Positions 12,187 through 21,037 of a DNA stretch of 64,000 nucleotides are shown one piece after another. Location of the stretch: positions 1-64,000 of the forward strand of contig CACMTO010000005.1 in assembly GCA_902616645.1 (NCBI GenBank), written 5' to 3'. Below the pieces are notes generated by a model. It saw only the letters and a list, made by a program, of their open reading frames with translations. It did not search any database and was not told where the DNA came from. The translations under genes were made by a program, and so were the position numbers. Every line of letters begins with the position of its first letter. The first letter of the stretch is position 1. Source of the DNA: an uncultured Pelagibacteraceae bacterium. GTDB taxonomy: Bacteria > Pseudomonadota > Alphaproteobacteria > Pelagibacterales > Pelagibacteraceae.

Positions 12187-13095
12187 CTAAATTTTTTTTA
12201 AAAATTTATTTAAGGCTTTAAACTCAATTTTGTTCCAATCTAACATATTGCCCCTTCCCCATGTGGTCTGTCTTTTGGCGTATTGTCTGGTCTTTATTGA
12301 TATTTTCTCAATAACTTGGGGGATTTGAATTTTTTTATCCAAATATTCACTTATCTCATTAATGCCTATGGCCTTACTTACGGTCTTATTTTTTGGAATT
12401 TTCAATTTAATAAATCTTTTTACCTCTTGAACAGCGCCTTTCTTAATCATTTCTTTTGAACGATCATTTATTCTTTTTAATAATTCATCTCTCGGAAATT
12501 CTATATAAATTTTAAAGAAATCCTCTTTTTCATAAGCTGATTTGGTTTTTTTAAACCAGTCAAATATAGATTTTTTTGTGTATGATTTTATCTCATATGC
12601 TCTTATTGATCTTTGCGTGTCAGACGGATTTATTCTATATTTTGATAAGGGATCTAGTTTTATCAATTTTAAGAAAAAATTTTTATTACCAATTTTTTTA
12701 TGTAAAGATCTTACTTTTTGTCTGAATTTTATAGGAATGTTTGGGATTTCAACTAAACCGTCTGTAATAGCTTTAAAATATAAACCTGTTCCGCCTACAA
12801 TTATTGGGATTTTTTTTCTTTTTTTTATATCTTTAATCTTTTGATTAGCTAACTTAATCCATTCTCCAGTTGAAAATTTTCTTTTTGAACTTTGAAAACC
12901 ATATAAATGATGTCTTATTTTTTTATAATCTTTAAAAGGAGGTCTTGCAGATAAAATTTTTAAGTCTTTATAAACTTGCATGCTGTCAGCATTTATAATT
13001 TCACCACCAATTTTTTTTGCTAACTTTACCGCGAAATTAGATTTACCAGATGCTGTGGGACCATAAATTAGAATAATTTTGGATTTAAAATCCAT
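12187..13095 (-). CDS. miaA: tRNA dimethylallyltransferase
   Basis: MiaA adds an isopentenyl group to A37 of tRNAs that read codons beginning with U. The P-loop IYGPTASGKSNFAVKLAKK opens the protein, followed by INADSMQVYKDLKI with the catalytic Asp and IIVGGTGLYFKAI. The C-terminal part has RQYAKRQTTWGRG, which contacts tRNA. At 302 residues it has family length. It begins 4 bases after the degP stop, so it ends the hflK-hflC-DUF2065-degP-miaA run; miaA and hfl genes also neighbour each other in other proteobacteria. Confidence 0.96.
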   Translation of the reverse strand: MDFKSKIILIYGPTASGKSNFAVKLAKKIGGEIINADSMQVYKDLKILSARPPFKDYKKIRHHLYGFQSSKRKFSTGEWIKLANQKIKDIKKRKKIPIIVGGTGLYFKAITDGLVEIPNIPIKFRQKVRSLHKKIGNKNFFLKLIKLDPLSKYRINPSDTQRSIRAYEIKSYTKKSIFDWFKKTKSAYEKEDFFKIYIEFPRDELLKRINDRSKEMIKKGAVQEVKRFIKLKIPKNKTVSKAIGINEISEYLDKKIQIPQVIEKISIKTRQYAKRQTTWGRGNMLDWNKIEFKALNKFLKKI

Positions 13096-13099
13096 TCGA

Positions 13100-14506
13100 T
13101 TAATTCAATTTTACGCCAATGTATCTTCTTTGATTTTGACTATTATAAATTACCAATAGTATAGTTTTTTGATTTGAATTTATTACTTGATTGACTGCGG
13201 ATATTAAATCATTAGGACTTCTTATTTTTTTCTTTTGAGCCTCAAGAATGATGCTATTAACTTCCAAAGAATTTCTTAGTGGACTGTCTTTCTCTATTTT
13301 GGTTACTATCAAGCCAGTAGTTTGATTTGGCAAATTTCTTGACTTAATATCTTCTTTTGAGAGTTGTCTAACAGATATTTTTAGCTTTTCAATATTTTGT
13401 ATCTTTGGAGTTGATTTTTCCTCAGCAACTTTAAAGTCTTCCGAAGTTTCAAGCCTACCGAGTGTAATTGTTTTAATAATTTCTTTTTTATTTCTCCAAA
13501 TTTTTACTTTTACTTTTTTTCCAACTTCAGTTCTGGCAACTATTATTGGAAGTTCTTTCATTTGATTAATTACTTCTCCATTAAATTCTAAGATTATATC
13601 TCCAGCTTTAACTCCAGCTTTTTGCGAAGGGCTGCTTTCAGCAACACTTGCAACTAAAGCACCTCTTGGCTTATCTAATTTCTCTACCTCGGCAATCTCT
13701 TTTGTTACATCTTGAATTCTTACTCCAAGCCAACCTCTTTTAGTTTCTCCGAACTCTATCAATTGATCAATTACTATCGTTGCGCTATTGGAAGGAATAG
13801 CAAAACCAATTCCAATGGAACCATTTCTACCTAATATAGCTGTATTGATTCCAATAACATCACCATTCATATCAAATAACGGTCCACCAGAATTACCAGA
13901 GTTAATTGAGGCGTCTGTCTGAATATAATCCTCATATCTGGCTAAACCTATTGATCTGTTTCGAGCTGAGATAATTCCAGAGGTGACAGTTCCACCTAAA
14001 CCAAAAGGATTTCCTATTGCTATTACCCAGTCTCCTATTCTAGCTTTGTCTGAGTTACCAAATTTTACTGGTATAAACTTTTCTTTTGTCTCTAATTTTA
14101 AAACAGCAATATCAGAGAGAGGGTCTGCACCAATTACTTTGGCTTTAAATTCTTTGTCCCCATTTGCTCTAACTATTATATCTTCTGCTCCTTGAATCAC
14201 ATGATTGTTTGTAATTACAATTCCATCTTTATCAATTATAAAACCTGAACCAAGTGCCGTAGATTGTCTTTCTTGTGGTGTTCCAAATTCTTTAAACATA
14301 TCTTCAAAGGGAGAGCCTGGAGGAAATTGAAAAGGAAAAGGATTTGATTGAGTGGTGACAGTTGTTGTTGTTGAAATATTTACCACGGAAGGCATTAGTC
14401 TTTCAGCTAAATCAGCAAATGATCCTGGAATGCTCTTTGAATAAGAGACAGTTTGAAATTCAAAAATTAATATAATTGCAAAAAAAATTATCTTCAATCT
14501 TTTCAT
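13100..14506 (-). CDS. degP: Periplasmic serine protease Do/DegQ family
   Basis: HtrA-type protease and chaperone for misfolded envelope proteins. A signal peptide (MKRLKIIFFAIILIFEFQTVSYS) leads a trypsin-like domain with His in ITNNHVIQGAED, Asp in DPLSDIAVLKLE and Ser in INSGNSGGPLFD. Two PDZ regions follow: one clear (GWLGVRIQDV to about residue 345), and a weaker C-terminal one that ends RRYIGVKLN. The 468-residue length fits Do proteases. The Q-linker loop is short, closer to DegQ or MucD than to E. coli DegP, so the symbol is a family label. It overlaps the DUF2065 gene by 4 bases and sits behind hflKC. Confidence 0.94.
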   Translation of the reverse strand: MKRLKIIFFAIILIFEFQTVSYSKSIPGSFADLAERLMPSVVNISTTTTVTTQSNPFPFQFPPGSPFEDMFKEFGTPQERQSTALGSGFIIDKDGIVITNNHVIQGAEDIIVRANGDKEFKAKVIGADPLSDIAVLKLETKEKFIPVKFGNSDKARIGDWVIAIGNPFGLGGTVTSGIISARNRSIGLARYEDYIQTDASINSGNSGGPLFDMNGDVIGINTAILGRNGSIGIGFAIPSNSATIVIDQLIEFGETKRGWLGVRIQDVTKEIAEVEKLDKPRGALVASVAESSPSQKAGVKAGDIILEFNGEVINQMKELPIIVARTEVGKKVKVKIWRNKKEIIKTITLGRLETSEDFKVAEEKSTPKIQNIEKLKISVRQLSKEDIKSRNLPNQTTGLIVTKIEKDSPLRNSLEVNSIILEAQKKKIRSPNDLISAVNQVINSNQKTILLVIYNSQNQRRYIGVKLN

Positions 14507-14694
14507 ATTAGTTCTTTTACGTAATAAATAATTATAAACCCAATAACAGCAAAAATTAGGCCACCAGACCTAAGTTGTTTTTCGTTAATAAGCTCAAGTT
14601 TCCTTAGCATACTTTTCATTTTTGCTGGGAATATGGCATATAAAATACCTTCAATGAATAAAAAAAGTCCGAAGGCTATTATTAATTCCTTCAT
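14503..14694 (-). CDS. Small membrane protein, DUF2065 family
   Basis: A 63-residue protein with two membrane helices (LIIAFGLFLFIEGILYAIF and GGLIFAVIGFIIIYYV) joined by a short basic loop with KMKSMLRKL. This size and pattern match the DUF2065 (YjeT-like) proteins found beside hflC in many proteobacteria. It sits 7 bases after hflC and its stop overlaps the protease start. Its function is unknown; the position suggests a link to the HflKC-protease system. Confidence 0.85.
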   Translation of the reverse strand: MKELIIAFGLFLFIEGILYAIFPAKMKSMLRKLELINEKQLRSGGLIFAVIGFIIIYYVKELI

Positions 14695-14701
14695 TGGAAA
14701 C

Positions 14702-15571
14702 TTATTCAGTTTTAGGCTTTATATTTCCAAAAAATTTAAAAAATTCACTATCTGGTGATAGAATTAAAGATGTTTCACCACCAATTAATGCTTTTTCATA
14801 AGCTTGCATAGCTCTATAAAATGCAAAGAATTCTGGATCTTGTCCGAAAGCTGAAGCAAAGATATTATTTCTTTTACCGTCACCCTCACCTTTCATAATT
14901 TCCGATTTTTTTTGAGCCTCAGCTAAAATTACAGTTACTTCTTTGTCGGCAGTTGATGTAATTGTAACTGCCATCTCAGCTCCTCTTGCTCTAAATTCTT
15001 TTGCCTCTCTTTCCCTTTCTGTTTGCATTCTTCTAAAAATTGCGTCACTGTTTGCTTGGGGAAGATCCGCCCTCTTAATTCTTACATCAACTATTTTTAT
15101 ACCAAAATTTTCAGCCTCATTGTTTACACCTTCTTGAATTAATGCCATCTGTTTTGTTCTGTCTTCAGAAAGAAGTGTTTGAAGTTCTTGTTGTCCAAGA
15201 ACGTTTCTTATTCTTGAATTTATAATTGTGGCTAATCTTGATCTTGCAACTCTCTCATTTCCTACTGAAATATAAAATTTTAATGGATCTATAATTTGAA
15301 ATCTTGCAAAAGCATCAACTATTAATCTCTTTTGATCAGATGCAATTACTTCCTCTGGTGGTGTATCTAAATTAAGTATTCTTTTATCTAAGAATACAAC
15401 GTTTTGAATAAATGGTAGCTTAAAGTTTAATCCAGGTTTTAAGATTATTCTTTTTGGATCACCAAATTGTAGAACGATTGCTTGATTTACTTCTTTAACA
15501 ATAAAAATAGAAAAGAACGCAATTGCTGCTAAAGCAACAATAATTCCAGCAGTAATTTTTCCAGCATTCAT
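14702..15571 (-). CDS. hflC: HflC, modulator of FtsH protease
   Basis: HflC forms with HflK the large membrane complex that encloses FtsH and tunes degradation of membrane proteins. An N-terminal membrane helix (IIVALAAIAFFSIFIVKEV) is followed by an SPFH/band-7 domain beginning NQAIVLQFGDPKRI and by a long helical region AEAQKKSEIMKGEGDGKRN. It ends in a short hydrophobic tail region ILSPDSEFFKFF. Length 289 is normal. Its ATG is one base away from the hflK stop, typical of this pair. Confidence 0.96.
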   Translation of the reverse strand: MNAGKITAGIIVALAAIAFFSIFIVKEVNQAIVLQFGDPKRIILKPGLNFKLPFIQNVVFLDKRILNLDTPPEEVIASDQKRLIVDAFARFQIIDPLKFYISVGNERVARSRLATIINSRIRNVLGQQELQTLLSEDRTKQMALIQEGVNNEAENFGIKIVDVRIKRADLPQANSDAIFRRMQTEREREAKEFRARGAEMAVTITSTADKEVTVILAEAQKKSEIMKGEGDGKRNNIFASAFGQDPEFFAFYRAMQAYEKALIGGETSLILSPDSEFFKFFGNIKPKTE

Positions 15572-15572
15572 A

Positions 15573-16679
15573 TTAGTTTGTCACCTTCTTTTTTTGTAAT
15601 TCAGGTAAAGGTAAATAAGGCACTACTCCTGAACCTGCATTTTTTTCAATTATAACTTTGTCAATATCGGCTAAAACTTTTTCCATTGTTTCTAGATACA
15701 TTCTTTCTTGTGTTACAGATTTTGCATTTTTATATTCATTATATATTGCTAAGAACCTACTAGCTTCACCTTCTGCTTTTGCTACAACCTCTTTCTTGTA
15801 TGCTTCAGCAGCTTGTAAAATTTTTTCTGCTTCCCCACGGGCCCTCGGAATAACATCATTTGCATAAGCTTCAGCCTCATTTTTTGATCTTTCCATATCA
15901 GCTCTAGCAGCCTGTACATCTCTAAATGCATCAATTACTTGATCAGGTGGATCAGCTTTCTGTGTTTGAACTTGTGTAATCTGAATACCACTAGTGTATT
16001 CATCTAAAATCTTTTGAATAATAAGTTGTGTGTCTGTCTCTATAACTGACCTTCCCTCAGTTAAAATAGGTTGAATATCTGATCTAGCAATGACTTCTCT
16101 CATTGCAGTTTCTGCTGCAGCTTTTACTGTTCCTTCTGGATCTTGAATTTTAAATAAAAAATTTCCTGCATCTTTTATTACCCAAAAAACTGAAAAATCA
16201 ATGTTGACTATATTTTCATCTCCTGTCAGCATTAAACTTTCTTGAGGTACATCAGCTACTCCTCCAGATGAGGTAAATCCACTATCTCTCTCTGATCTAA
16301 AACCAATATCAATTCTATTTACTTTAGTAACTTTAGGAGTTAACACAGTTTCTACCGGAAACGGAATATGATAATTTAATCCTGGTTGTGTGGTTTTAAC
16401 AAATTTACCAAACCTTAGCACAACACCTTGCTCATCAGGTAAAACTCTATAAAGACCACTTGCTAACCAAATAAAACCAAGAATTATTAAAACTAAAATT
16501 GCCTGTTTACCTCCTGAAGAACTACCTCCGGGTAAAAATTTTTTTATTTTCTCTTGAAATTCTCTAATGATTTTATCAATATCTGGGGGAGTTGGACCTC
16601 TTCCTGAGCCATTACCGCTCCCTCCTCCTGGGGGTGTACCCCACGGACTTCCTCCGCTTTGTCTGAAATCATCTGACAT
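15573..16679 (-). CDS. hflK: HflK, modulator of FtsH protease
   Basis: Partner of HflC. The N-terminus is glycine- and proline-rich (SPWGTPPGGGSGNGSGRG), as in HflK proteins, followed by one membrane helix (AILVLIILGFIWLASGLYRV, about residues 60-80) and an SPFH domain beginning PDEQGVVLRFGKFVK. A helical coiled-coil region with repeated EAEAY/EAEKILQAAEAYKKE follows. It is the first gene of the hflK-hflC-DUF2065-degP-miaA run and is divergent from mrp with a 51-base gap that must hold both promoters. Confidence 0.96.
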   Translation of the reverse strand: MSDDFRQSGGSPWGTPPGGGSGNGSGRGPTPPDIDKIIREFQEKIKKFLPGGSSSGGKQAILVLIILGFIWLASGLYRVLPDEQGVVLRFGKFVKTTQPGLNYHIPFPVETVLTPKVTKVNRIDIGFRSERDSGFTSSGGVADVPQESLMLTGDENIVNIDFSVFWVIKDAGNFLFKIQDPEGTVKAAAETAMREVIARSDIQPILTEGRSVIETDTQLIIQKILDEYTSGIQITQVQTQKADPPDQVIDAFRDVQAARADMERSKNEAEAYANDVIPRARGEAEKILQAAEAYKKEVVAKAEGEASRFLAIYNEYKNAKSVTQERMYLETMEKVLADIDKVIIEKNAGSGVVPYLPLPELQKKKVTN

Positions 16680-16730
16680 ATGGCAATCTATATAATGTCT
16701 TTATGATGAAAAACAAGTTAAGATCCAACT

Positions 16731-17555
16731 ATGCCAAAGGAAAAACCAGAATTAAGTGACGCAATGAGAGCAAAAATTAGCAAAAAAACACCTCAAAAAA
16801 ATCCAATTAAAGGCACCAAGTTTACAATTGCCATTTCTAGTGCAAAAGGAGGTGTTGGAAAATCTACATTTGCAACAAACTTGGCTTTAGCATTAAAAAA
16901 AATTGGATGTAAAGTTGGTTTATTAGATGCAGATATTTACGGTCCATCTGTCCCAAAAATGCTAGGGATTAGCGAAAAACCAAAAAGTGATGGTCAAAAA
17001 TTAGAGCCCATAATTAAATATGACGTTCAGTGTATGTCAATTGGTTTTCTTACTGATCAAGAGACACCTATGATTTGGCGAGGACCAATGGTCACAAGTG
17101 CAATCAAAACTTTTACACAAAAAGTAAATTGGAAAGATCTGGATTTTATTATTGTAGATATGCCTCCTGGAACTGGTGATACACAATTAACTTTTTCACA
17201 AGAAATTAAGATGGATGGAGCAATTATAATCTCAACACCTCAAGAGGTTGCTTTACTGGATGTAATTAGAGGAATTAAAATGTTTGATAAGCTTAGTGTC
17301 AAGATTTTAGGTTTAGTGGACAATATGAGTTTTTTTGTTGGAGATGATGGTAAAAAATATAAAATTTTTGGTGAGGGTGGTGTTAAAAAAACAGCAAAAG
17401 ATTATCAAAAAGAATTTTTAGGAGAAATTCCTATTAATTCAGAGATTGGAAAATTTGGTGACTTAGGAAAGCCTATTGTAGAGTCCAACCCAAATCATGA
17501 GATTTCTAAAATTTATTTAAATTTTGCAGAAAAAATTAAATCAACTTATCTTTAA
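16731..17555 (+). CDS. apbC: Mrp/NBP35-type Fe-S cluster carrier ATPase
   Basis: Mrp (ApbC) proteins are P-loop ATPases that carry and deliver 4Fe-4S clusters. The deviant Walker [21 protein letters not shown] with its signature Lys is near residue 35-50, [14 protein letters not shown] is switch I, and [14 protein letters not shown] is the Walker B region. The usual MRP C-terminal CxxC is not present: the segment [17 protein letters not shown] has no cysteine pair, where E. coli has NMS..ICSNCG. The N-terminal DUF59 domain is also absent (274 residues). Cluster binding may therefore differ. The 3' end overlaps that of thyX by 20 bases. Confidence 0.9.
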   Translation: MPKEKPELSDAMRAKISKKTPQKNPIKGTKFTIAISSAKGGVGKSTFATNLALALKKIGCKVGLLDADIYGPSVPKMLGISEKPKSDGQKLEPIIKYDVQCMSIGFLTDQETPMIWRGPMVTSAIKTFTQKVNWKDLDFIIVDMPPGTGDTQLTFSQEIKMDGAIIISTPQEVALLDVIRGIKMFDKLSVKILGLVDNMSFFVGDDGKKYKIFGEGGVKKTAKDYQKEFLGEIPINSEIGKFGDLGKPIVESNPNHEISKIYLNFAEKIKSTYL

Positions 17556-18483
17556 GATCGAATGCAATCATCAGTTCATTCCACTCTCTTTTTGAGAGTC
17601 CTGAGCTATCTAAATCAACTTTTTCACCCTTAATAAGTTTTTGAATGATTATTCTACCTTTAGCTGAGACTTCTTTACCTCCAACTCTATAATCCATGAA
17701 TGCATCATAAGTAATTGGAACCCATTTCTTAACAGTATCTAACATTATATCTGCATAAACTCTTATTTCATACTGAGCATGGCTATCAGCTCTTAATCTT
17801 AAAAAGTTCATTAAGTTAAGTAAATCAGTTTTCCAATACCACTGTGTATAGGTATTTAATGTTAAATTCATTCTTGCAAGTTCTCTTGCCAAGCCTTTTT
17901 TATTTTCATCAATTTTTGAACCATCATATCTTTCATTAAGCATCTTCTCATAATTTTCATAAGTTCTTTCAGCGTCTTTTTTTAAAAGTTCCAAAACTTC
18001 TTTCGCCTGGTCTCCTTCAATAATCTCTCCTCGTCCTTGTCTATTGCTTAAAGATTGCGCAGCTAAATTTTCTGCTGTTGGTAAATAAAATTCTTTATCT
18101 AAAATAGAATATCTTGCAGAATATTCATTAACATTTGCAGTTCTATGTCTTATCCATTGCCTTGCAATAAATATTGGAAGTTTAATATGATACTTTATCT
18201 CACACATTTCAAATGGAGTACTATGCCAATGCCTCATTAAGTATTTAATCAGACCAGCGTCTGTGGAAACTTGCTTTGTTCCTTTTCCATATGAAACTCT
18301 AGCTGATTGAACTATGGATGTATCATCACCCATATAATCTATCACTCTAACAAAACCATGATCAAGAGCAGGAATCGCTTCAAATAAAATTTTCTCTAAT
18401 TCAGGTGCAGTTACTCTTTTAGTTTGATTTTGTTGAGATTGTTGTTCTTTAATTTCTTGTGATTGTTCTTTTGTTAATTTCAT
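17536..18483 (-). CDS. thyX: Flavin-dependent thymidylate synthase ThyX
   Basis: ThyX methylates dUMP using FADH2 and methylene-tetrahydrofolate. The signature [15 protein letters not shown] matches RHRxxSxNxxSxRY apart from Ala at the first Ser. The C-terminal [22 protein letters not shown] is the other conserved block. The ORF track starts at 18606, but that part runs antisense through the tmRNA acceptor piece; the ATG at 18483 ([10 protein letters not shown]) is the real start, giving 315 residues. No ThyA is seen in this window. Convergent 20-base 3' overlap with mrp. Confidence 0.95.
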   Translation of the reverse strand: MKLTKEQSQEIKEQQSQQNQTKRVTAPELEKILFEAIPALDHGFVRVIDYMGDDTSIVQSARVSYGKGTKQVSTDAGLIKYLMRHWHSTPFEMCEIKYHIKLPIFIARQWIRHRTANVNEYSARYSILDKEFYLPTAENLAAQSLSNRQGRGEIIEGDQAKEVLELLKKDAERTYENYEKMLNERYDGSKIDENKKGLARELARMNLTLNTYTQWYWKTDLLNLMNFLRLRADSHAQYEIRVYADIMLDTVKKWVPITYDAFMDYRVGGKEVSAKGRIIIQKLIKGEKVDLDSSGLSKREWNELMIAFDLKDKLI

Positions 18484-18491
18484 GATTTTTA

Positions 18492-18519
18492 TTGAATCTC
18501 TTAAAATTGGTTTTATATT
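18492..18519 (+). promoter_or_regulatory. Putative ssrA promoter
   Basis: TTGAAT and TATATT are 16 bases apart, close to sigma-70 consensus. The predicted start, about base 18526, is exactly where the first hairpin of the tmRNA acceptor piece begins. It lies between the divergent thyX start and ssrA. AT-rich DNA gives many chance -10 boxes, so the call leans on position. Confidence 0.45.
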
Positions 18520-18525
18520 AATAGT

Positions 18526-18790
18526 GTTGGCTTGCCAACTACGACGATAAACGAATTTCGTAATAACCATTGCGGACGTGGGGGCAGTACCCACCACCTC
18601 CACCATTTACAACTTAGGGGGGTGAACTAGATTCGACGGGTGACTAAAAGTTATTCTTTCGTTCGGAATTGTTCCTCCGTAAAGGGCTAATTTATAATTG
18701 CTAACGAAAGTTACGCACTTGCTGCTTAATTAACTTGTTAATTAAGTAAACGGGGTCTGGAGGCACCTGGCAACAGAACGCCTCCCTATT
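18526..18790 (+). ncRNA. ssrA: Transfer-messenger RNA, circularly permuted two-piece form
   Basis: The acceptor piece comes first, about 18526-18605. It has a 5-bp T stem (GTGGG/CCCAC) with loop GGCAGTA, the acceptor strand CACCTCC and an encoded ACCA. After an 11-12 base spacer the coding piece starts near 18618 with GGGGGTG, which pairs over 7 bp with that acceptor strand, and continues with the conserved tmRNA 5' sequence AACTAGATTCGACGGG. GTTATT (18650-18655) pairs with AATAAC (18562-18567) across the pieces. The tag frame at 18700-18729 reads ANESYALAA then TAA, inside a 10-bp hairpin (18725-18746). A further GGAGGC/GCCTCC stem at 18759-18785 is part of a pseudoknot domain. Permuted ssrA is a hallmark of alphaproteobacteria. 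The exact ends are estimates. Confidence 0.93.
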
Positions 18791-18838
18791 AAATATTTTT
18801 AGATTTAACTTTTTCAAACTATATGATAGTTGTTTTTT

Positions 18839-19156
18839 ATGAAAAAAACTTTTTTACTTATTTCATTATTTTTATTTGTAATATCGTGTGCAACTCCAAC
18901 GGTAGTAAACGTAGTAGGACCAAATGATAGTAAGATGTCATGTTCTCAGCTAGATGTAGAGATAGCTATGGCAAATAAGTATGCTGAAGATGCTAAAAAA
19001 GAAAAAAATTTGGGTACTGGTACAAACATGGCTGCATTACTATTTTGGCTTCCAGGCCTTTACCAAACAAGTGTTAATGTAAAAGAAGCTGTGGATGCAG
19101 CTAATAGAAGAGCAGAGCATTTATCAAAACTAAAAATTGCTAAAAATTGTCCTTAG
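18839..19156 (+). CDS. Small lipoprotein of unknown function
   Basis: A short lipoprotein signal (MKKTFLLISLFLFVISCATPT) has a lipobox-like VISC, so the mature protein is probably lipidated at residue 18 and held in the envelope. The mature part of about 90 residues has two further cysteines, near CSQLDVEIA and at the end (KNCP), and a hydrophobic stretch TNMAALLFWLPGLYQTSVNV flanked by helices. The ORF track starts three codons earlier at a TTG; the ATG at 18839 gives a cleaner signal. The first 30 mature residues resemble small lipoproteins often found in marine alphaproteobacteria, but I cannot name a family. Confidence 0.75.
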   Translation: MKKTFLLISLFLFVISCATPTVVNVVGPNDSKMSCSQLDVEIAMANKYAEDAKKEKNLGTGTNMAALLFWLPGLYQTSVNVKEAVDAANRRAEHLSKLKIAKNCP

Positions 19157-19165
19157 CACAAACTT

Positions 19166-20140
19166 TTATTTGCAAGTGATTTTACCATAAAGATCATGAG
19201 CACTTAACCAGCCATTTTCCAACCTTGGACCTCCAAACCAGTCACCACAAATTCCTAAACCAATCCTTTCATCCCAGTAGCTTTGTGTTTTTAATGGTTT
19301 TGAATTAGAGGAATATTTCCATCCATGTATATGGGTAAAATATGTCTTTATGATTTTAATTTTTGTAATTTTTTTAAACTTATTAAGTAAAACATTTATG
19401 AAAAATTTTTTTTTATTTCTGTAGTTATCAGTGTGTTTATTTCCATACTCAAAAGTACTTTGAAGTACCCATAAATCTTTATTACATTTGAATCTTTTTT
19501 TTGAATTTTCTTTAGAAACCCAACCTAAAACTTTGTCATTGGTAAAAAAACTACTCGTCTTAATTCCTGTTTTATTGGTCATTAATAAAACTGTGAGACT
19601 TGAATTCATTATTACTTTATTTTTAAAAAGTTTTGTTTTAACAAACTTAGATGAAAGTTTCTTTGCCTGTGGGAAGGGAATTGATAAGATTAAATTTTTT
19701 GAATAAACATGCTTATTATCTTTAAATCTAAGATACCAGCAATCTTTTTGTCTTTTTATTTCAAATAGTTCTGATTGAAAATTACAATTAATTTTTTTAA
19801 GTAAAAATTTACTTATATCGTTATTTCCTTTAACACCAATTAATTTAATATGTTTTTTATCTTTTTTAACCTTCTCATTTAAAAATTCATGATTTCCTCT
19901 CCAATGTTTGAGAACTTTTTTTTTGATAAGTTTATTGGTAAAAGATTTAAATTCCCTTGATCTTGGAGATAAATATTGAAGACCATGGTCAAAACCTATT
20001 TTGCCTTTATATCGTTTAAAAGAACTTCTGCCGCCAACACCTCTGGCTTTATCATAAACACTGACTGAAAATTTTTTATTTAAAAGATTTGCAATTGTCG
20101 AACCTGAAATGCCTGATCCAATAATGCAAAAATCTAACAT
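19166..20140 (-). CDS. Renalase-like FAD/NAD(P)-binding amine oxidoreductase
   Basis: The N-terminal Rossmann motif FCIIGSGISGSTIANLLNKK is followed by VYDKARGVGGRSSFKR and FDHGLQYLSPRS, the pattern of renalase-like and bacterial NAD/FAD-dependent amine oxidases. The C-terminal WKYSSNSKPLKTQ and GICGDWFGGPRLENGWLSAHDLYGKI close the FAD site. At 324 residues it has the length of the bacterial short forms. Members oxidise dihydronicotinamide isomers or unknown amines; the substrate here is not known. It is convergent with the lipoprotein gene and stands alone. Confidence 0.82.
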   Translation of the reverse strand: MLDFCIIGSGISGSTIANLLNKKFSVSVYDKARGVGGRSSFKRYKGKIGFDHGLQYLSPRSREFKSFTNKLIKKKVLKHWRGNHEFLNEKVKKDKKHIKLIGVKGNNDISKFLLKKINCNFQSELFEIKRQKDCWYLRFKDNKHVYSKNLILSIPFPQAKKLSSKFVKTKLFKNKVIMNSSLTVLLMTNKTGIKTSSFFTNDKVLGWVSKENSKKRFKCNKDLWVLQSTFEYGNKHTDNYRNKKKFFINVLLNKFKKITKIKIIKTYFTHIHGWKYSSNSKPLKTQSYWDERIGLGICGDWFGGPRLENGWLSAHDLYGKITCK

Positions 20141-20261
20141 AATTTAGTTAAAGTAAATTATAATGTACATTACAAAGTTTGTCATTCAGTTCAATTCAGT
20201 AGCTTATTAAAAGAACTTTAGTCGCAGTGAAAAAAATTAAAAATTTTGTTATAAACTCTAA

Positions 20262-20384
20262 ATGGAAACAACCATATTAATTATTCTAGTAATTGTAGTT
20301 GCGTGGGTACTTTTTAGACCTTTTTCAAAAAGGGAACTAGACAGATACAACAACAAAGATAACTGGTCTAATATGGGTTTTTAA
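20262..20384 (+). CDS. Small membrane protein of 40 residues, unknown function
   Basis: Too short for the ORF track. It starts ATG at 20262 and has one membrane helix, TTILIILVIVVAWVLFR, followed by a charged tail with KRELDRYNNKDNWSNM. The pattern is inside-out for a single-span protein, with basic residues after the helix. It ends two bases before the next small gene at 20387/20399 on the same strand, which supports translation and an operon. No family recognised. Confidence 0.55.
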   Translation: METTILIILVIVVAWVLFRPFSKRELDRYNNKDNWSNMGF

Positions 20385-20398
20385 CAATGGGATTAATT

Positions 20399-20605
20399 AT
20401 GCAAAAACTATCAGTCATTCTAATAATGTTACTTTTTTCAAACTCAGCATTTGCAGGCTCTTGTCCAATGATGGCAAAAAAAGTTGAAGAGAAAATATCA
20501 TCAGCTCAAAAACTATATGAGGAAGGTGTTAACGCACATTCTATGGGAAATCATGGTGAATCGGAAAAACTCTTAAAGGAAGCATTAGATTTATTTAAAA
20601 ATTAA
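20399..20605 (+). CDS. Small secreted protein with TPR-like helix pair, unknown function
   Basis: A signal peptide (MQKLSVILIMLLFSNSAFA) with an AFA cleavage site leads a mature protein of about 49 residues. It holds one cysteine (GSCPMMAKK) and a helix-turn-helix EEGVNAHSMGNHGESEKLLKEALDLF that reads like a single TPR repeat. An upstream in-frame ATG at 20387 would add MGLI; GGGA lies a few bases before 20399, so that start is preferred. Likely periplasmic. It follows the 40-residue membrane protein and is convergent with the MazG-like gene. Confidence 0.7.
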   Translation: MQKLSVILIMLLFSNSAFAGSCPMMAKKVEEKISSAQKLYEEGVNAHSMGNHGESEKLLKEALDLFKN

Positions 20606-20610
20606 CTAAA

Positions 20611-20985
20611 CTAAGTCTTTATAAATTTACTTAAGTTCGGTTTGAAATATTTTGGACCCTTCATAACCTTTCCAAATTCATTATATATTGGTTTACCGTT
20701 TAACCCCAATTTACTCATATTTGAATTTTGTACTTCGTTAAAACATTTATCTAAATTTATTCCAAACGCATGTCCCGCACCATATGTTACATATAAAATA
20801 TCAGTTAGTGCATCCGCAACCTCAACTAAATCTTTATTTTCCATTGCTTCTCTTAATTCTTCTAATTCTTCCTTAATTAGATTTAATCTTAATTGATTAA
20901 TTTTTTCTGTGCCAAATGAAGATTTGTCTTTAACTTCTTGACCAAAAGTTTTCATAAAAACACCAACTTTTTCAAAATTTGTCAT
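20611..20985 (-). CDS. MazG/PRA-PH-like nucleotide pyrophosphohydrolase
   Basis: A 124-residue all-alpha protein with the metal-binding acids of the MazG/phosphoribosyl-ATP pyrophosphohydrolase fold: LIKEELEELREAMENKDLVEVADALTDILYVTYG, in which EExxE and ExxD lie on adjacent helices. Such proteins hydrolyse nucleoside triphosphates to monophosphates and pyrophosphate; it may clean up dATP- or other NTP-type substrates. It is not HisE, which sits in the his operon. It is divergent from fumC with a 52-base gap. Confidence 0.82.
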   Translation of the reverse strand: MTNFEKVGVFMKTFGQEVKDKSSFGTEKINQLRLNLIKEELEELREAMENKDLVEVADALTDILYVTYGAGHAFGINLDKCFNEVQNSNMSKLGLNGKPIYNEFGKVMKGPKYFKPNLSKFIKT

Positions 20986-21037
20986 TTTGCTCCTATAAGT
21001 TATGAAATTTTTAATATATAATTAATATCATTTATCA

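Noticed and set aside
18484-18606. N-terminal extension of thyX in the ORF track ([13 protein letters not shown]...)
   Set aside because: It is antisense to the tmRNA acceptor piece; the ATG at 18483 fits ThyX.
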